A stretch of 64,000 bases of DNA from Pogonophryne albipinna (taxonomy: Eukaryota > Chordata > Actinopteri > Perciformes > Artedidraconidae), in contig JAPTMU010000108.1 in assembly GCA_028583405.1 (NCBI GenBank), forward strand, positions 561,223-625,222. Reading direction: 5' to 3'. Below the pieces are notes generated by a model. That model saw nothing but the letters and a program-made list of their open reading frames with translations. It searched no databases and was not told the DNA's origin. Below, piece after piece: positions 1 through 11,060 of the stretch (the stretch's first letter is position 1; each line of letters opens with the position of its first letter). Position numbers and translations under genes: made by a program.

Positions 1-21
1 CGATTCACAACATTACCCCAA

Positions 22-38
22 CCCTAACCCTAACCCTA
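22..38. repeat. Short telomere-like CCCTAA tract
   Basis: Just under three CCCTAA units lie at the left edge. CCCTAA is the orientation expected on the plus strand at a left chromosome end, and the minisatellite-rich sequence that follows would fit a subtelomere. The tract is too short to prove an end and could be a small interstitial motif. Confidence 0.4.
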
Positions 39-798
39 CCACCAGATACTGACTGGTTTTCGGACCCCCCCAGACCCCCCCAATAAAGCAAAAGTGCACG
101 TTTCAGAGTGGCCTTTTATTGTGGCCAGCCTAAGGCACACCTGTGCAATAAACATGCTGTCTAATCAGCATCTTGATATGCTTATCTCGGCAAAGGAGAA
201 GTCCTCACTTTCACAGATTCTTTCATTCTTCAGAAGGTTCGGTTTGCGTTCACACGGCAAAACTCAAACGGACTATAAGCTTTAAACACAAGTCATGTGC
301 TCGGAAATCCTGTTCAACAATTGGTCAGACATTAGGGGGTAAAAACGCAAATCCTGGCATTTTCTCCCGGAGCCTCCGCCATGGAGCATCGGCACTTTCG
401 GCAGGTTATTCTCATGCTGCTGTTAATCTGGAGATCAACAGACACTAGCGGCCCGCGCATATGATTATATAATCAGACAACGTGCGTTAAAAAAATATTA
501 TAACACAATGAGAGACGTTCTGCATGATGGAGGGCGTTTCACCGACGGCAGGTGGCTCTGACTTTTATGTATAGTTTTTAGTCTGATAGTTGTTTTTACT
601 TTACCCGACACTGTTCAACTCTTCATTCTGCTTCACTCTTTCGCTAAAGATTCTGAAGACATCATGTTACACGTAAATACTACGCTTCCTATGTTTTGGT
701 GCGGCCTGCGTTCACTCTATGGTTCAATTAAATACTTTAAATGAAACTACAGGAGCCAAAGACAGCGTGATATAAAACGGTATTTATAGGTTTCTCAC
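39..798. other. No gene recognised
   Basis: I see no splice-bounded exon, repeat array or known element here. The two short open frames at 94-448 overlap each other, resemble no family I know, and look like chance. Confidence 0.5.
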
Positions 799-910
799 TG
801 CCGTTGTTTCCCACGATGAAGTTGACGTTGGGTCCGAACTGGAAGGGTCCGAGCAGACGGTGACACATGAAGTTCTTCAGAGCGATGCTCTCGATCAGAC
901 CAATGTCCCC
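799..910 (-). CDS. smc6: SMC6-like single exon (N-terminal ATPase head)
   Basis: Read on the minus strand, this 112-nt exon encodes [20 protein letters not shown] followed by [17 protein letters not shown]. That is the start of the ATP-binding head of SMC6, a core subunit of the SMC5/6 genome-maintenance complex. The exon has an acceptor (TTATCAG, 911-917) and a donor (GTGAGA, at 798 downward). The donor splits the Walker A motif GNNGSGKS after GNNG plus one base, which explains why unspliced reading gives a damaged P-loop. I could not find the next exon at lower coordinates or earlier coding exons upstream. It is therefore either an isolated gene fragment, plausible in a subtelomere, or one exon of a gene with large introns running off the left edge. 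Confidence 0.7.
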
Positions 911-1571
911 CTGATAACACACAGGGAATACACAAACAAATAATGCAAGAATAAATACATGAATACATAAATACATTCATGAATACTAAAAACTCATCAA
1001 TTCATAAAAAGGTAAAGAGGTGACACTATTCAAAAATGTATAAACAACCGAATAATCCATACAATTTAAACAATCAATTAATTAATGGTTAAAGAGGTGA
1101 AAATATTCCAAATGATGCAAGAAATGTAATAAATAAAGAACCAAATATATTTAAAAAATCATAAAGGTAACGATGTGAAAATATTATTAATAAATACATA
1201 AATTAACAAATTATTTAATAAAAAATGTAGCGGTGAAAATATTCTGAATTATGCAACAGAAATAAAGATGGATCTCTCCACAGCAGCACATGGATCAGCT
1301 CCTGGTGTGAACGGCACATGAAACCCTGAGGATGGGACAATAAATCCCACGCCTCTCGTTTATGCCTTTAATAAATCAGAAGCGTCACCGTGTTGCTGGA
1401 GTCTCTCTCGTCCGAAACCCTCCGTCTCTTCCCCCCCGACACCATCACTCCTCCTCTGCTCTTACTCATCCTGAACCTGCACACAGAACAGAACATCATG
1501 TCAGATATTATGCTCAAGTTATTCATTCTTTGCTGTCACTTAATTATACTTTTAATAAATTCAAGTCAAGC
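911..1571. other. AT-rich non-coding DNA with a short direct-repeat flank
   Basis: No gene is seen. The stretch around 1,450-1,515 (CTCTTACTCATCCTGAACCT, then TCAGATATTATGCTCAAG) resembles 4,950-5,012 (CTCTTACTCACCCTGGACCT, then TCAGATATTATACTTGAG). Related sequence therefore lies on both sides of the 24-bp array, as if the array grew inside one element or lies between two copies of it. Confidence 0.5.
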
Positions 1572-4500
1572 TTAGTGACATGTGATGGTAGCTAGTTAGT
1601 GACATGTGATGGTAGCTAGTGAGTGCCATGTGATGGTAGCTAGTGAGTGACATGTGATGGTAGCTAGTGAGTGACATGTGATGGTAGCTAGTTAGTGCCA
1701 TGTGATGGTAGCTAGTTAGTGACATGTGATGGTAGCTAGTTAGTGCCATGTGATGGTAGCTAGTTAGTGCCATGTGATGGTAGCTAGTTAGTGCCATGTG
1801 ATGGTAGCTAGTTAGTGCCATGTGATGGTAGCTAGTTAGTGACATGCGATGGTAGCTAGTTAGTGCCATGTGATGGTAGCTAGTTAGTGCCATGTGATGG
1901 TAGCTAGTTAGTGCCATGTGATGGTAGCTAGTGAGTGCCATGTGATGGTAGCTAGTTAGTGCCATGTGATGGTAGCTAGTGAGTGACATGTGATGGTAGC
2001 TAGTGAGTGCCATGTGATGGTAGCTACTAGCTAGTTAGTGACATGTGATGGTAGCTAGTGAGTGCCATGTGATGGTAGCTAGTGAGTGCCATGTGATGGT
2101 AGCTACTAGCTAGTTAGTGACATGTGATGGTAGCTAGTTAGTGGCATGTGATGGTAGCTAGTTGGTGCCATGTGATGGTAGCTAGTTAGTGACACGTGAT
2201 GGTAGCTAGTGAGTGCCATGTGATGGTAGCTAGTTGGTGATATGTGATGGTAGCTAGTGAGTGACATGTGATGGTAGCTAGTTGGTGACATGTGATGGTA
2301 GCTAGTGAGTGACATGTGATGGTAGCTAGTTAGTGCCATGTGACGGTAGCTAGTTAGTGGCATGTGATGGTAGCTAGTTAGTGACATGTGATGGTAGCTA
2401 GTGAGTGCCATGTGATGGTAGCTAGTTGGTGACATGTGATGGTAGCTAGTGAGTGACATGTGATGGTAGCTAGTTGGTGACATGTGATGGTAGCTAGTGA
2501 GTGACATGTGATGGTAGCTAGTTGGTGACATGTGATGGTAGCTAGTTAGTGGCATGTGATGGTAGCTAGTTGGTGCCATGTGATGGTAGCTAGTGAGTGT
2601 CATGTGATGGTAGCTAGTTAGTGCCATGTGATGGTAGCTAGTTGGTGACATGTGATGGTAGCTAGTGAGTGACATGTGATGGTAGCTAGTTGGTGACATG
2701 TGATGGTAGCTAGTGAGTGACATGTGATGGTAGCTAGTTGGTGACATGTGATGGTAGCTAGTTAGTGGCATGTGATGGTAGCTAGTTGGTGCCATGTGAT
2801 GGTAGCTAGTGAGTGTCATGTGATGGTAGCTAGTTAGTGCCATGTGATGGTAGCTAGTTAGTGACATGTGATGGTAGCTAGTTAGTGCCATGTGATGGTA
2901 GCTTGTGAGTGTCATGTGATGGTAGCTAGTGAGTGCCCTGTGATGGTAGCTAGTGAGTGACATGTGATGGTAGCTAGTGAGTGACATGTGATGGTAGCTA
3001 GTTAGTGCCATGTGATGGTAGCTAGTTAGTGCCATGTGATGGTAGCTCGTTAGTGCCATGTGATGGTAGCTAGTTAGTGCCATGTGATGGTAGCGAGTGA
3101 GTAACATGTGATGGTAGCTAGTTAGTGCCATGTGATGGTAGCTAGTGAGTGGCATGTGATGGTAGCTAGTGAGTGCCATGTGATGGTAGCTAGTGAGTGG
3201 CATGTGATGGTAGCTAGTGAGTGGCATGTGATGGTAGCTAGTGAGTGGCATGTGATGGTAGCTAGTAAGTGACATGTGATGGTAGCTAGTAAGTGACATG
3301 TGATGGTAGCTAGTTAGTGCCATGTGATGGTAGCTAGTAAGTGCCATGTGATGTTAGCTAGTGAGTGGCATGTGATGGTAGCTAGTGAGTGGCATGTGAT
3401 GGTAGCTAGTAAGTGACATGTGATGGTAGCTAGTGAGTGGCATGTGATGGTAGCTAGTGAGTGGCATGTGATGGTAGCTAGTTAGTGCCATGTGATGGTA
3501 GCTAGTTAGTAACATGTAATGGTAGCTAGTTAGTGCCATGTGATGGTAGCTAGTTGGTGACATGTGATGGTAGCTAGTTAGTGACATGTGATGGTAGCTA
3601 GTTAGTGACATGTGATGGTAGCTAGTTAGTAACATGTAATGGTAGCTAGTTAGTGCCATGTGATGGTAGCTAGTTGGTGACATGTGATGGTAGCTAGTTG
3701 GTGACATGTGATGGTAGCTAGTGAGTGGCATGTGATGGTAGCTAGTTAGTGCCATGTGATGGTAGCTAGTTAGTAACATGTAATGGTAGCTAGTTAGTGC
3801 CATGTGATGGTAGCTAGTTGGTGACATGTGATGGTAGCTAGTTGGTGACATGTGATGGTAGCTAGTTAGTGACATGTGATGGTAGCTAGTTAGTGACATG
3901 TGATGGTAGCTACTAGCCAGTTAGTGACATGTGATGGTAGCTACTAGCTAGTGAGTGCCATGTGATGGTAGCTAGTTAGTGGCATGTGATGGTAGCTAGT
4001 TGGTGACATGTGATGGTAGCTAGTTGGTGACATGTGATGGTAGCTAGTTAGTGACATGTGATGGTAGCTAGTTAGTGACATGTGATGGTAGCTACTAGCT
4101 AGTGAGTGCCATGTGATGGTAGCTAGTTAGTGCCATATGATGGTAGCTAGTTGGTGACATGTGATGGTAGCTAGTTGGTGACATGTGATGGTAGCTAGTT
4201 AGTGACATGTGATGGTAGCTAGTTAGTGACATGTGATGGTAGCTACTAGCCAGTTAGTGACATGTGATGGTAGCTACTAGCTAGTGAGTGCCATGTGATG
4301 GTAGCTAGTTAGTGCCATGTGATGGTAGCTAGTTAGTGGCATGTGATGATAGCTAGTTAGTGCCATGTGATGGTAGCTAGTTAGTGACATGTGATGGTAG
4401 CTAGTTAGTGCCATGTGATGGTAGCTAGTGAGTGACATGTGATGGTAGCTAGTTAGTGACATGTGATGGTAGCTAGTTAGTGACATGGGATGGTAGCTAG

Positions 4501-4818
4501 TTAGTGACATGTGATGGTAGGTAGTTGGTGCCATGTGATGGTAGCTAGTGAGTGACATGTGATGGTAGCTAGTGAGTGACATGTGATGGTAGCTAGTTAG
4601 TGACATGTGATGGTAGCTAGTTAATGCCATGTGATGGTAGCTAGTGAGTGACATGTGATGGTAGCTAGTGAGTGACATGTGATGGTAGCTAGTTAGTGAC
4701 ATGTGATGGTAGCTAGTTAGTGACATGGGATGGTAGCTAGTTAGTGCATGTGATGGTAGGTAGTTGGTGACATGTGATGGTAGCTAGTTAGTGACATGTG
4801 ATGGTAGCTAGTTGGTGC
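1572..4818. repeat. 24-bp minisatellite, about 135 copies
   Basis: The unit is AGTGACATGTGATGGTAGCT plus AGTT, with mild variation (GTGCC, GTGGC, TTGG, GTGAG) and occasional 8-bp CTACTAGC insertions that shift the frame. Because 24 is divisible by 3, long open frames appear on the minus strand with the period MALTSYHH. They are broken where the 8-bp inserts occur and have no splice signals, so I regard them as non-coding. Nearly every unit carries the E-box CATGTG. Local blocks repeat with their variants, for example 2,281-2,560 against 2,640-2,780, so the array has grown by block duplication as well as unit by unit. Confidence 0.95.
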
Positions 4819-5002
4819 TCTTACCTGAGTGACTGTATTACAACTCTCAAGTACCAGTTCTATCTAATTTCAACAATTAAAAACTAAATGTATTGAAATA
4901 CCAATCATTATTGTAGGTGCCTCTTCTTTTAAATTACTCCGACACATCGGTCCTCTCCTCTTACTCACCCTGGACCTGCATGATATAACATCAGATATTA
5001 TA

Positions 5003-5191
5003 CTTGAGTAAAAGTAGAAGTACTCAGATCTTGTACTTGAGTAAAAGTAGAAGTACTCAGATATTGTACTCGAGTAAAAGTAGAAGTACTCAGATCTTGT
5101 TCTTGAGTGAAAGTAGAAGTACTCAGATCTTGTACTTGAGTAATTGTAGAAGTACTCAGATCTTGTACTTGAGTAATTGTAGAAGTACTCA
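5003..5191. repeat. 33-bp minisatellite, left remnant
   Basis: About five to six units of AGTACTCAGATCTTGTACTT GAGTAAAAGTAGA match the large array at 8,258-10,640. The array breaks at ACTCA (5,187-5,191), where LINE sequence begins, and resumes at ACTCA (8,258-8,262) after the LINE ends. The two parts were one array before insertion. Confidence 0.9.
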
Positions 5192-5208
5192 TCGTTTTAT
5201 CAGAAACA

Positions 5209-8060
5209 TGGCTAAACAAATCTATTTTGGCCTCTGACATTGCCTTAAATGGTTATAATGTGTATCGTACCGACCGGCCTAATAAAGGTGGTGGCGTTGC
5301 CATTTATGTTTAGTTTAGTTTAGTTTAGTTTTAGTTTAGTTTATTTATTTTTTTCGAGCGTGTAAAACCAAGGAAAATACAAATGAAACAAAAGATGATA
5401 CAGACATGATACAGTACTATACAAAAGAATGCAATAACAAAACGAAATATTTAATTAATAATTGAATAATCTGTAGTATCATTGTCTGATATCAATAAAC
5501 AACAAAGCTTTAGCTAATTACACGTCCGAAAAGGGGTCGGAAGAAGTTTACACTTATTTAATCCGACCCCCAATGTTAAGAATAAGTTCAGTGTAACCAC
5601 ATTAGTTTCCAAATCGATCAGTAAGCAATTCGAATTTTTAGCCATAAATATAGAAGTGGCAAAGGGTCAACAGGTCATGGTAGTGGGCTGTTACAGACCC
5701 CCCTCAGCTGTCAAAGACTCCTTGTCTTCACTAGCAAATCTTTTATCACAACTAGACTACAAGGAAATAGTGCTACTTGGAGATTTTAACTGGGACTGGT
5801 TAACTGCAGTGTCAGAGGATTTTAAAAACCTTTGTATCTCTTTGAATGTTACTCAGATTGTGGACAGTCCTACTCGCCCTAACATTAAGTCCCCTAATAA
5901 ATCCTCCCTAATTGATCTCACTCTAACTAATGTTCCCCATAAATACTCAGCTGTGGGAGTATTAGAGAATGATCTGAGTGATCACTGTGCTGTAGCCACA
6001 ATTAGGGACAATAAGGTCCAAAAGGTTAAACCTCGTATTATTATTAAGAGAGACGTAAAACATTTTGTGGAGCAGGGTTTTGTTTATGATCTGTTTGGGG
6101 TAAAATCGATCTGTGTGCTGATGTAGAAACGGCATGGTCTTATTTTTATCTTGGTTTTATGGAGATCATTGATAGACATGCACCCCTGCGTACATTTAGA
6201 GTGAAGGGACGAGACAATCCTTGGTTTTCTGCTGAACTGTCCAGTCTCCTTCATGAGAGAAACAAGGCCTGGGCAAAGGCTAGGAGATCAGGCTCAGAGG
6301 TAGAATGGCTGCGTTTTAGGCAGCTAAGAAATAGCTTCACTTCAAATGTCAAAAGTGCTAAGTCTAAGTATTATCTGTCAGTAACCACAGAAAACCTAAA
6401 TAATCCTAGGAAATTTTGGAAATCCATAAAATCGATATCCACCAGTGAGATCCGTAATGAGCTACCTCCGTGCATTACCACAGCATCTGGCTCTATATCG
6501 GACAGGGCTACTATGCTAAATTGCTTTAATGAGCATTTTGTGTCCTGTGGCTCTCTGTTTGATTCTGTTTCTAACTCTGCTTCTGTGAACACTACAGTAT
6601 GTGACTCTGAACAATGTGGTCTGGAAAACCCTTTCAGTTTTACTCCTTTTACTGTTGATGTTGTTCGTGAAGCTTTAACCAAGTTAGATCCTAAGAAACC
6701 GGCTGCACAAATGCAATTCCAAAAGTATGGAAGTCAGCGTATGTCCTGCCTTTGCTAAAAGGAGGGGAGGCCACCTTATTAAATAACTATAGGCCAATCT
6801 CTAAATGATCAGTTCTGGCTAAGGTTCTTGAACGCCTAGTGAGTGAACAGGTAAAGGAGTTTTTATGTACAAATGACATCCTGTCTAAACACCAGTCAGG
6901 CTTCAGAAAGCAACACAGCACCATCACTGCCACAATGAAAGTGGTGAATGATGTGGCGAGTATTTTAGATAATAAGCAGACTTGTGCAGCTCTATTTATT
7001 GACCTTTCCAAAGCGTTTGATACCGTCGATCATCTTAAAGCAGAGGCTAGCCAGTATAGGCATATCCAGCCATGCAGTGGGTGGTTTGTGAACTACCTCT
7101 CTGAAAGGTCCCAATGTGTTCACTTTGATGGGCTGTCTTCTGAGTGGTTAAACATCACTAATGGTGTTCCTCAAGGTTCTGTTTTAGGTCCACTTTTATT
7201 CTCCATCTACATCAACAGTTTAGGTGGAAATGTCGATGAAGCTACTTTACATTTTTATGCGGATGATACCGTGATGTCCTGTGCAGGTCCCTCCATTCAG
7301 GAGGCTGCTGTTAAATTACAGGCTGTTTTTAACATTATTCAGGCTCAGCTCTCTGAACTAAAGCTTCTTTTAAATGTGGATAAAAACCAAGGTAATGCTC
7401 TTTTCAAAAGCTAAAAAGACACCAGAGCCTGTTGTAGATATTGTAACTACGCAAGGAACAAAACTTGAAGTGGTTGCCTGTTATAAATACCTTGGTACCT
7501 GGCTTGATGATTGTCTCACTTTTAAACTTCATGTCAATAACCTGCTTAAAAAGCTGAGGGTTAGGCTAGGTTTCTTCTACAGGAACAAGTCCTGTTTCTG
7601 GCTTGAGGCCAGGAAAAGGCTCTGTGACCTTTTGACCTGTGCTGGACTATGGTGATTTGTTGTATATGAATGCACCTGCCTATTGCCTGAACAAGTTAGA
7701 TGCCGCCTGTCACAGCGCACTGAGATTAGTTACTAACTCTAAAGCACTTACTCATCACTGTACCCTGTATGCCAAGGCAGGTTTGCCTTCACTAACTGTA
7801 AAGAGGCTCAGTCATTGGAACACGTTTATTGATAAAGCTTTGTTGGGTAAACTCCCGTATTCTATCAGCTCTCTGAAAACACAGAGAGTTGCAAGCAGCT
7901 GTTGTCTGAGATGGCATGATGTAGTATTGTTAGATGTGCCAAGAGCAAGGACTGTCTCAGGTGAGACAGCTGTTATGTGTGCAGCTCCACTTGCTTGAAC
8001 AATCTTCAGCAAGAATTGAAACTGAGCAATCTCATTCCTCTGCATGTTTTTAAAGCGAGG
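5209..8060 (+). pseudogene. LINE ORF2 remnant: endonuclease and reverse transcriptase
   Basis: Fragments in different frames align end to end. The endonuclease part covers 5,209-5,310 and then 5,578-6,126, with GCYRPPS, LLGDFNWDW and ENDLSDHCAV. A linker with EIIDRHAPLRTFRVKGRDNP follows at 6,159-6,758. Reverse transcriptase lies at 6,839-7,414: SGFRKQHST, then DLSKAFDTVDH, GVPQGSVLGPLLF and the catalytic FYADDTV. A C-terminal part runs 7,374-7,998. The frame is broken at about 6,126, 6,760, 7,400 and 7,650, and a few residues are missing after DTVDH. The YADD motif is intact but the protein cannot be made in one piece. Confidence 0.9.
5311..5577 (-). mobile_element. 267-bp LINE 3'-end fragment nested in the larger LINE
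   Basis: The insert begins with TAGTTTAGTTTAGTTTAG and ends with GGAAGAAGTTTACACTTATT then TAATCCGACCCC. Read on the minus strand it is a LINE 3' end with an ACTAAA-type tail. ATGTT lies on both sides (5,306-5,310 and 5,573-5,577), a 5-bp duplication. Removing the insert joins GTT to AAG and restores the host LINE endonuclease frame (VAIYV to KNKFS), which fixes the borders to the base. Confidence 0.85.
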
Positions 8061-8257
8061 CTAAATGAAATGCTCGTTGATACTATGAGCACTTGTAAAT
8101 GTCTATAACTATATAAATGTATCCTGTAAATATAATGTATGATGTCCTTTATTGTTTTATGTTTCATGTGGAACCGATTTGCTGCAGGTCTCCCTTGATA
8201 AAGAGATTTATGATCTCAATGGACCAATCTGATTAAATAAAGGTTTGAAATGAAATG

Positions 8258-10640
8258 ACTCAGGTCTTGTTCTTGAGTAAAAGTAGAAGTACTCAGGTCT
8301 TGTTCTTGAGTAAAAGTAGAAGTACTCAGGTCTTGTACTTGAGTAAAAGTAGAAGTACTCAGGTCTTGTACTTGAGTAAAAGTAGAAGTACTCAGGTCTT
8401 GTACTTGAGTAAAAGTAGAAGTACTCAGGTCTTGTACTTGAGTAAAAGTAGAAGTACTCAGGTCTTGTACTTGAGTAAAAGTAGAAGTACTCAGATCTAG
8501 TACTTGAGTAAAAGTAGAAGTACTCAGGTCTTGTACTTGAGTAAAAGTAGAAGTACTCAGGTCTTGTACTTGAGTAAAAGTAGAAGTACTCAGGTCTTGT
8601 ACTTGAGTAAAAGTACTCAGATCTAGTACTTGAGTAAAAGTAGAAGTACTCAGGTCTTGTACTTGAGTAAAAGTAGAAGTACTCAGGTCTTGTACTTGAG
8701 TAAAAGTAGAAGTACTCAGATCTAGTACTTGAGTAAAAGTAGAAGTACTCAGGTCTTGTACTTGAGTAAAAGTAGAAGTACTCAGGTCTTGTACTTGAGT
8801 AAAAGTAGAAGTACTCAGGTCTTGTACTTGAGTAAAAGTAGAAGTACTCAGATCTAGTACTTGAGTAAAAGTAGAAGTACTCAGGTCTTGTACTTGAGTA
8901 AAAGTAGAAGTACTCAGGTCTTGTACTTGAGTAAAAGTAGAAGTACTCAGATCTAGTACTTGAGTAAAAGTAGAAGTACTCAGATATTGTACTACAGTAA
9001 AAGTAGAAGTACTCAGATATTGTACTTGAGTAAAAGTAGAAGTACTCAGATCTTGTACTTGAGTAAAAGTAGAAGTACTCAGGTCTTGTACTTGAGTAAA
9101 AGTAGAAGTACTCAGATCTTGTACTTGAGTAAAAGTAGAAGTACTCAGGTCTTGTACTTGAGTAAATGTAGAAGTACTCAGGTCTTGTACTTGAGTAAAA
9201 GTAGAAGTACTCAGGTCTTGTACTTGAGTGAAAGTAGAAGTACTCAGATCTAGTACTTGAGTAAAAGTAGAAGTACTCAGATATTGTACTACAGTAAAAG
9301 TAGAAGTACTCAGATATTGTACTTGAGTAAAAGTAGAAGTACTCAGATCTTGTACTTGAGTAAAAGTAGAAGTACTCAGGTCTTGTACTTGAGTAAAAGT
9401 AGAAGTACTCAGATCTTGTACTTGAGTAAAAGTAGAAGTACTCAGGTCTTGTACTTGAGTAAATGTAGAAGTACTCAGATCTAGTACTTGAGTAAAAGTA
9501 GAAGTACTCAGGTCTTGTACTTGAGTAAAAGTAGAAGTACTCAGGTCTTGTACTTGAGTAAAAGTAGAAGTACTCAGATCTAGTACTTGAGTAAAAGTAG
9601 AAGTACTCAGGTCTTGTACTTGAGTAAAAGTAGAAGTACTCAGGTCTTGTACTTGAGTAAAAGTAGAAGTACTCAGGTCTTGTACTTGAGTAAAAGTAGA
9701 AGTACTCAGATCTAGTACTTGAGTAAAAGTAGAAGTACTCAGGTCTTGTACTTGAGTAAAAGTAGAAGTACTCAGGTCTTGTACTTGAGTAAAAGTAGAA
9801 GTACTCAGATCTAGTACTTGAGTAAAAGTAGAAGTACTCAGATATTGTACTACAGTAAAAGTAGAAGTACTCAGATATTGTACTTGAGTAAAAGTAGAAG
9901 TACTCAGATCTTGTACTTGAGTAAAAGTAGAAGTACTCAGGTCTTGTACTTGAGTAAAAGTAGAAGTACTCAGATCTTGTACTTGAGTAAAAGTAGAAGT
10001 ACTCAGGTCTTGTACTTGAGTAAATGTAGAAGTACTCAGGTCTTGTACTTGAGTAAAAGTAGAAGTACTCAGGTCTTGTACTTGAGTGAAAGTAGAAGTA
10101 CTCAGATCTAGTACTTGAGTAAAAGTAGAAGTACTCAGATATTGTACTACAGTAAAAGTAGAAGTACTCAGATATTGTACTTGAGTAAAAGTAGAAGTAC
10201 TCAGATCTTGTACTTGAGTAAAAGTAGAAGTACTCAGGTCTTGTACTTGAGTAAAAGTAGAAGTACTCAGATCTTGTACTTGAGTAAAAGTAGAAGTACT
10301 CAGGTCTTGTACTTGAGTAAATGTAGAAGTACTCAGATCTTGTACTTGAGTAAAAGTAGAAGTACTCAGATATTGTACTACAGTAAAAGTAGAAGTACTC
10401 GGATATTGTACTTGAGTAAAAGTAGAAGTACTCAGATCTTGTACTTGAGTAAAAGTAGAAGTACTCAGGTCTTGTACTTGAGTAAAAGTAGAAGTACTCA
10501 GATCTTGTACTTGAGTAAAAGTAGAAGTACTCAGATCTTGTACTTGAGTAAAAGTAGAAGTACTCAGATCTTGTACTTGAGTAAAAGTAGAAGTACTCAG
10601 ATCTTGTACGTGAGTAAAAGTAGAAGTATCAGAGTGTAGG
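8258..10640. repeat. 33-bp minisatellite with higher-order structure, about 72 copies
   Basis: The unit is CTTGTACTTGAGTAAAAGTA GAAGTACTCAGGT, with variants CAGATCTAG, CAGATATTGTACTACAG and AGTAAATGTAG. Marker variants recur at fixed distances: CAGATATTGTACTACAG occurs near 8,980, 9,280, 9,840 and 10,140, giving spacings of 297 bp (9 units) and an 858-bp (26-unit) super-repeat. The period is divisible by 3, so an 817-codon open frame (LSTSTFTQVQD repeats) runs along the minus strand; I consider it incidental. The unit matches the end sequence of the transposon remnant at 10,641-11,060. Confidence 0.95.
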
Positions 10641-11060
10641 AATACTCTGTCACAGTAAAAGTCCTGCATTCAAAATGTTCCTCAAGTGAAAGTTGAAAAG
10701 TATTATCATCTAAATATAGTGAAAGACAGTGAAAGTAGTCGTTGTGCAGATTGGTCCATTTCAGAATAATATATATGATATGTTTTATAATGATTGATCA
10801 TGAAAGTGTTCTCAAAGCTGGTGAAGGTGCAGCTAGTCTGAATGGCTTTGTAGACTGCAGGGTAGCTGGTGAAGGTGCAGCTAGTCTGAATGGCTTTGTA
10901 GACTGCAGGGTAGCTGGTGAAGGTGCAGCTAGTCTGAATGGCTTTGTAGACTGCAGGGTAGCTGGTGAAGGTGCAGCTAGTCTGAATGACTTTGTAGACT
11001 GCAGGGTAGCTGGTGGATTTACTCCAGGTGGAACTAAAGTCTGATTTAACACTTGGTTAG
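10641..11060 (+). mobile_element. Remnant of a common teleost dispersed element (element B)
   Basis: CTGTCACAGTAAAAGTCCTG, AAGTATTATCATCTAAATAT, CCATTTCAGAATAATATATA and CTCCAGGTGGAACTAAAGTC are sequences I recognise as one dispersed repeat of spiny-rayed fish. I cannot name its family. The 33-bp array lies directly upstream and continues into it, so the array appears to be an internal expansion of this element. Shorter pieces of the same element occur at 34,163-34,330 and 47,728-49,425. Confidence 0.6.
10816..11007. repeat. 48-bp direct repeat, four copies
   Basis: Four exact-length copies begin at 10,816, 10,864, 10,912 and 10,960, each starting AGCTGGTGAAGGTGCAGCTA. They are almost identical; the last has GAC for GGC. 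The sequence belongs to the surrounding dispersed element, so this is a second, young tandem expansion inside the same copy. The period gives a 16-codon open repeat (VAGEGAASLNGFVDCR), which I regard as incidental. Confidence 0.95.

Larger units (their letters stand above)
5192..8257 (+). mobile_element. 5'-truncated CR1/L2/Rex1-group LINE inserted in the 33-bp array
   Basis: The element starts inside an apurinic-type endonuclease domain (SETWLNKSILASDIALNGYN) and ends with a fish LINE tail (TTAAATAAAGGTTTGAAATG). The flanking array sequence ACTCA is present on both sides, consistent with a 5-bp target-site duplication or microhomology. It is itself interrupted at 5,311-5,577. Frameshifts and stops make it inactive. 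Exact clade is uncertain; the reverse transcriptase motifs fit the CR1/L2/Rex1 group. Confidence 0.9.

Noticed and set aside
1561..4726. Long minus-strand open frames of MALTSYHH repeats (up to 413 codons)
   Set aside because: They come from a 24-bp minisatellite with no stop codon in that frame. They lack splice sites, signal or conserved flanks, and are broken wherever the array has 8-bp inserts.
8216..10669. 817-codon minus-strand frame of STSTFTQVQDL repeats
   Set aside because: A 33-bp tandem array open by arithmetic. Other frames on the opposite strand are open too, and the sequence belongs to a transposon remnant.
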